Of a stretch of 18,747 bases of DNA, positions 15,962 through 18,747 are shown piece after piece (the first letter of the stretch is position 1; each line of letters opens with the position of its first letter). The notes under the pieces were generated by a model, which had not been told where the DNA came from, did not search any database, and worked only from the letters and a program-made list of their open reading frames with translations. The translations under genes were made by a program, and so were the position numbers. The DNA is from Davidsoniella eucalypti (lineage: Eukaryota; Ascomycota; Sordariomycetes; Microascales; Ceratocystidaceae): the NCBI GenBank assembly GCA_004009845.1, contig RMBW01000257.1, positions 1-18,747 on the forward strand, in the 5' to 3' direction.

Positions 15962-16290
15962 AAACCTACTAATGTCCTCTTCTGGATTGCTTGCAGCCTT
16001 AAAATTACTTACACTCTTACAAACTCAAACTATCCACCTTTGCCTTCACTTACGATATTGTCTATATTTATATCTATCATTATTACAAATGATACCAAGC
16101 AGTTGTTGCCCTGTACTCCTGATAAAAAGTTAGTCTATTCATATCACATTACTCTTTTCGTTACCTTGATTTTTATGTTGTTCTATTGCCTTTTTTATTT
16201 CTAGAATTGACAAGAAACACTGGCAAGTATGCTTATCTTTACAGTATAGTTTAATTGGTTCCAAAAGACCGCATGATAGCCGCAAAAACA

Positions 16291-16371
16291 ACTTCAATTT
16301 CAACATCTTCATAGCTCTATAGCTCCATATATTAATGAAATAAATAAAAATTGAAAGACCTTCAATTTTAA
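16291..16371 (+). mobile_element. Mini-retroposon copy 3, opposite orientation, imperfect duplication
   Basis: The core starts ATCTTCATAGCTCTATAGC at 16305 and ends in an A-rich tail. The flanks ACTTCAATTTCAA (16291-16303) and CCTTCAATTTTAA (16359-16371) match at 11 of 13 positions, a plausible old target duplication. Confidence 0.5.
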
Positions 16372-16576
16372 TAGATAACAGCCCTGCATTCATTTTTTAT
16401 GGTTAGTGTTCTGTACTAACAGAAGAGCTTTGGCGCTTATTCTTTCACAAGCAAAATATATGACTTATGCCATTAATTGAATCATCAATTACCTATTTAT
16501 TCAAGCATCTATGTATTGTATAGAGAATTGTCTGTGTGTTATTTTTAAAATCAAGTCTTCAATCATTTTAAAATTC

Positions 16577-16608
16577 TTTTTTATTCATTAATCTTATAGC
16601 TATGAAGA
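16577..16608 (-). repeat. Mini-retroposon-like repeat, copy 4 (internal deletion)
   Basis: On the minus strand ATCTTCATAGC is followed directly by TATAAGATTAATGAATAAAA, lacking about 9 nt of the middle found in copies 2 and 3. It has the same 5' start as those copies and an A-rich 3' end. No clear duplication was found. Confidence 0.45.
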
Positions 16609-17047
16609 TTCGTCCTTGCACCTGTAACTTACCTTTGCTAGTGCGTATGGCCCTGTAAAATTATTTTATTACCATTCAAACCAAATATTATTACTGCTTC
16701 TGTTCTTTTAAAAGTGAAAAAAAATCAGAAAAGGCAGGCTTATTTCCTAGAGCTAGTACCAATTTTTTCTGCTGACAAACATATTACTCGTAAGCAAAAT
16801 CCCGAAAAAACCCACTTTTCTAGATGTATTTATCCAATCACATGTCCGGTTGAAACTAAATACATGTCCATCGTAAGGAAGGGAGCCCTCGCCCTCTTTT
16901 GTATGTGTGTTTAGCTGTCAACAGCCGCCGAATAATACCTAGGGGTGCCGACTCCCACACTGCAATCATATCTTTTCTTGTTTTCCTATTTGACAAGTGG
17001 TGAAAACCGTTTGTGTCATGAACAGTTCCCTCGCAGTCACACCTCCG

Positions 17048-17126
17048 CAACGCTAGAGGCTTCCGAATTCCGAGCCTAACTTGGTTCCCACCACTGCGTG
17101 ATAATGAAGCGTTGCAACTAGCGTTG
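17048..17126. repeat. Inverted repeat in a less AT-rich patch
   Basis: CAACGCTAG (17048-17056) and CTAGCGTTG (17118-17126) are perfect 9-bp inverted arms 61 bp apart. The patch around it (about 16860-17340) is less AT-rich than its surroundings and has no long frame. It might be a decayed gene or RNA; nothing recognised. Confidence 0.3.
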
Positions 17127-18353
17127 GTTATTTATCATCAGGACAAGTCAAGATTTCAGATTCGTGGCTGAAGCCTAGGAAGTCATCTAGCCACTGATAT
17201 CACTTGCTATCTGACGCCGATAACACTCAAGGACTAAATACGTACCTCTCTAAGGAGAAGATTGTCCATGTGAAGCAGGTTAACTTTGCGTGCTAAGGAA
17301 GCTGGCAAGGCCGAAGTCCCTTGCCATTACTATTACTAGATATTTTTTCATGTTTCAAAATGTTATCTTCCACCATCTTCTTCTATAATGTTTAGCTATT
17401 AATATGCTCATACATTCATCTCTGTTGCTAGATAGCGGTATTGAGTCATGTTACAATTAATGGAAATCGGTTATATCCATAGAAATATCTCATATGATGA
17501 TATACGTCAATTTATCTAACCCTTATGAACCAATTAAAAATGATTTCGTCTTTCCAATCTACCATTATATACATCGTTTTTCTGATCACATACTTTCTGC
17601 TATATTCAAGTACTGCATTGACTAGATAAATCAAGTATATTCTACAAGCGGGATGCAATTACATCATAATTTTCTATATTTGAGTACTATTAGTATAAAT
17701 GTCTCTGGAATTTCTATATCGTCATTCATGGTTATGCCGTTCATCAGGGTTGGTCTTCACACCGAGCTCGCTCACGCTACGGTCGTGTGTATTTATCAAA
17801 GTTGAAACAAATAATTCCTCATCACCAAATTATCACCCTTCGGTCTATCACCTCTATCCGTTAATTCTCTATGGAAATTGAGGCAAACTTGTTATCAAGA
17901 ACAATGCAACCTCATTTGTTACTGGAACCATTATTGAGTAACTGTATAATAATGCTATCTACACGGATTTAAGCAGTAACAGTACGTCTGGGCTATGGAT
18001 GGTTTTGTCGACATAGTTAAAACAGGAAAACTATTGCCTTATTTGTCTGCAAAGCTACAGAATCTTGGGTTTATCAGCAACTATTGGCATTCTCTCAGCC
18101 TACATCAAGCTATATGTGAGACATCGGATAGTGTATTCGAGCCACGTATATATACTGAGTCAGAATATAGGTCCAATAGATTTCATTAGGTCAACTACTT
18201 GTTATGGTTGAGAGGCTTATTCCTTCATATACATTAAGATTTTAGCTAAGCTATGCTGGAGTCGGTGATAAAGAATTTAGGCCCCAACTTTTACTTTGGT
18301 TGTTCTTGTAGCGCAGTAGTCTACAAATAGTACAGTTTCTCTTAGCTCGCGAT

Positions 18354-18373
18354 GGAAGGGAGGGGAGAGGGGG
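18354..18373 (+). other. Isolated purine tract
   Basis: Twenty purines in a row (GGAAGGGAGGGGAGAGGGGG) followed by TAT and TGCATT. It resembles the polypurine tracts of elements B and C, but no LTR partner for the sequence after it is visible. Confidence 0.3.
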
Positions 18374-18447
18374 TATTGCATTAGTCAAGTCGGGCACGAA
18401 TTAGAACATCACCATCATGAGAATCTGTATAAGCATTGAGCCTTATC

Positions 18448-18624
18448 TTTGACGATCTACGACGAGAACGAGGCTTGAAAAGATAGAAGTATAAGTATAT
18501 TCAAGGTTGAAGAAGATAGAGAGGAAAAGGAAGAACTAGACAAGAATAAGACGGCCTCCTTATGTAAAGGTAAACGGCTGTGGTATCTACCACAGTCAAC
18601 AATAATGGGTCCTAGATCCTTTCA
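18448..18624 (-). repeat. Solo LTR related to element C's LTR (177 bp)
   Basis: On the minus strand it starts TGAAAGGATCTAGGACCCA and ends CGTCAAA. It shares with LTR C (14517-14705) the start, the palindrome, the region around the TATA box (here CATAAGG), and the end segment GCCTCGTTCTCGTCGTAGAT. TTATC flanks it on both sides (18443-18447 and 18625-18629), a perfect 5-bp target duplication. No PPT, primer site or coding sequence adjoins, so it is a solo LTR left by LTR-LTR recombination. Confidence 0.85.
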
Positions 18625-18747
18625 TTATCACACTGAAGAACTCTTTTGATTTCCTTTCATCACATCATTCCATAACACAATCTCTCTACCATTCTCTTCT
18701 TACTTCCGACTTTCTTTCATTTTACAACTTCAACTTCAACTTCATCT
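18625..18747 (+). other. Pyrimidine-rich stretch at the right edge
   Basis: Rich in C and T on the plus strand (for example TTCTCTTCTTACTTCC), with a short ACTTCA repeat at the end. Such tracts often occur in fungal promoters and 5' leaders, so a gene may start beyond the edge; nothing proves it. Confidence 0.25.

Larger units (their letters stand above)
14858..18447. other. AT-rich stretch without a convincing gene
   Basis: After about 14990 the sequence is clearly AT-rich, with homopolymer runs. The longest open frames (for example 15941-16204 plus and 15208-15432 minus) are short, hydrophobic and of the kind AT-rich DNA produces by chance. The only structured content I can support is the four small retroposon-like copies (15785-16610), a less AT-rich patch at about 16860-17340 with one inverted repeat, and a purine tract at 18354-18373. 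No tRNA or rRNA was recognised. Confidence 0.6.

Noticed and set aside
15941..16204. Hydrophobic 87-codon plus-strand frame
   Set aside because: It starts inside the mini-retroposon copy, lies in AT-rich DNA where hydrophobic frames arise by chance, and shows no recognisable domain.
17040..17340. tRNA or other small RNA gene in the less AT-rich patch
   Set aside because: No tRNA B-box-like motif with a matching cloverleaf could be found, and the inverted repeat alone is too weak.

Overview
The window is almost certainly from a fungus, probably a filamentous ascomycete; the taxon is inferred, not shown. The left three quarters (1-14705) is a nest of Ty3/Gypsy-type LTR retrotransposons of the chromodomain (chromovirus, Tf1/sushi-like) lineage. 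The right quarter (14706-18747) is mostly AT-rich DNA without a convincing intact gene. I see no rRNA, tRNA, CRISPR or bacterial features.

Layout. Four elements can be separated by LTR boundaries, target-site duplications (TSDs) and matching breakpoints. Element C (plus strand, 12566-14705) is the oldest layer; only RNase H end, integrase, chromodomain, polypurine tract (PPT) and 3' LTR are in view. Element D (minus strand) inserted into C's RNase H region; its 5' LTR (12385-12565), hairpin-rich leader, gag (10255-12048) and protease-RT-RNase H (8386-10254) are present. Its integrase lies 5 kb away at 2244-3344 because element B (minus, 3345-8385) inserted between RNase H and integrase, leaving a perfect 5-bp TSD (GGCGG). 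Element A (minus, 1-2243, running off the left edge) inserted into D's integrase. B later lost nearly all of its 5' LTR, its leader and the start of gag. This fused D's pol in frame, through 15 nt of B's LTR, to B's gag, giving a chimeric 921-codon ORF (7421-10186).

How the elements work. A and D share a 5' organisation: a 179-181 bp LTR; an 11-nt primer-binding site exactly complementary to an 11-nt stretch inside the LTR, which predicts Tf1-type self-priming and fixes the RNA start; a leader of about 400 nt with no AUG, carrying nine short hairpins whose stems covary; then gag with a hydrophobic N terminus. In B and D, gag ends in a conserved GATTTTTAG followed by a hairpin, and pol continues in the -1 frame with conserved coding upstream of the first pol ATG. 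This indicates a -1 frameshift for Gag-Pol expression.

Right part. C's 3' LTR abuts a short, possibly host-derived coding remnant (14706-14857). The AT-rich stretch holds four copies of a roughly 40-bp sequence. One has an A14 tail (T14 on the plus strand) and a perfect 13-bp TSD, as expected of a very small retroposon. A solo LTR related to C's LTR, in opposite orientation and with a 5-bp TSD, lies at 18448-18624. The last 120 bases are pyrimidine-rich.
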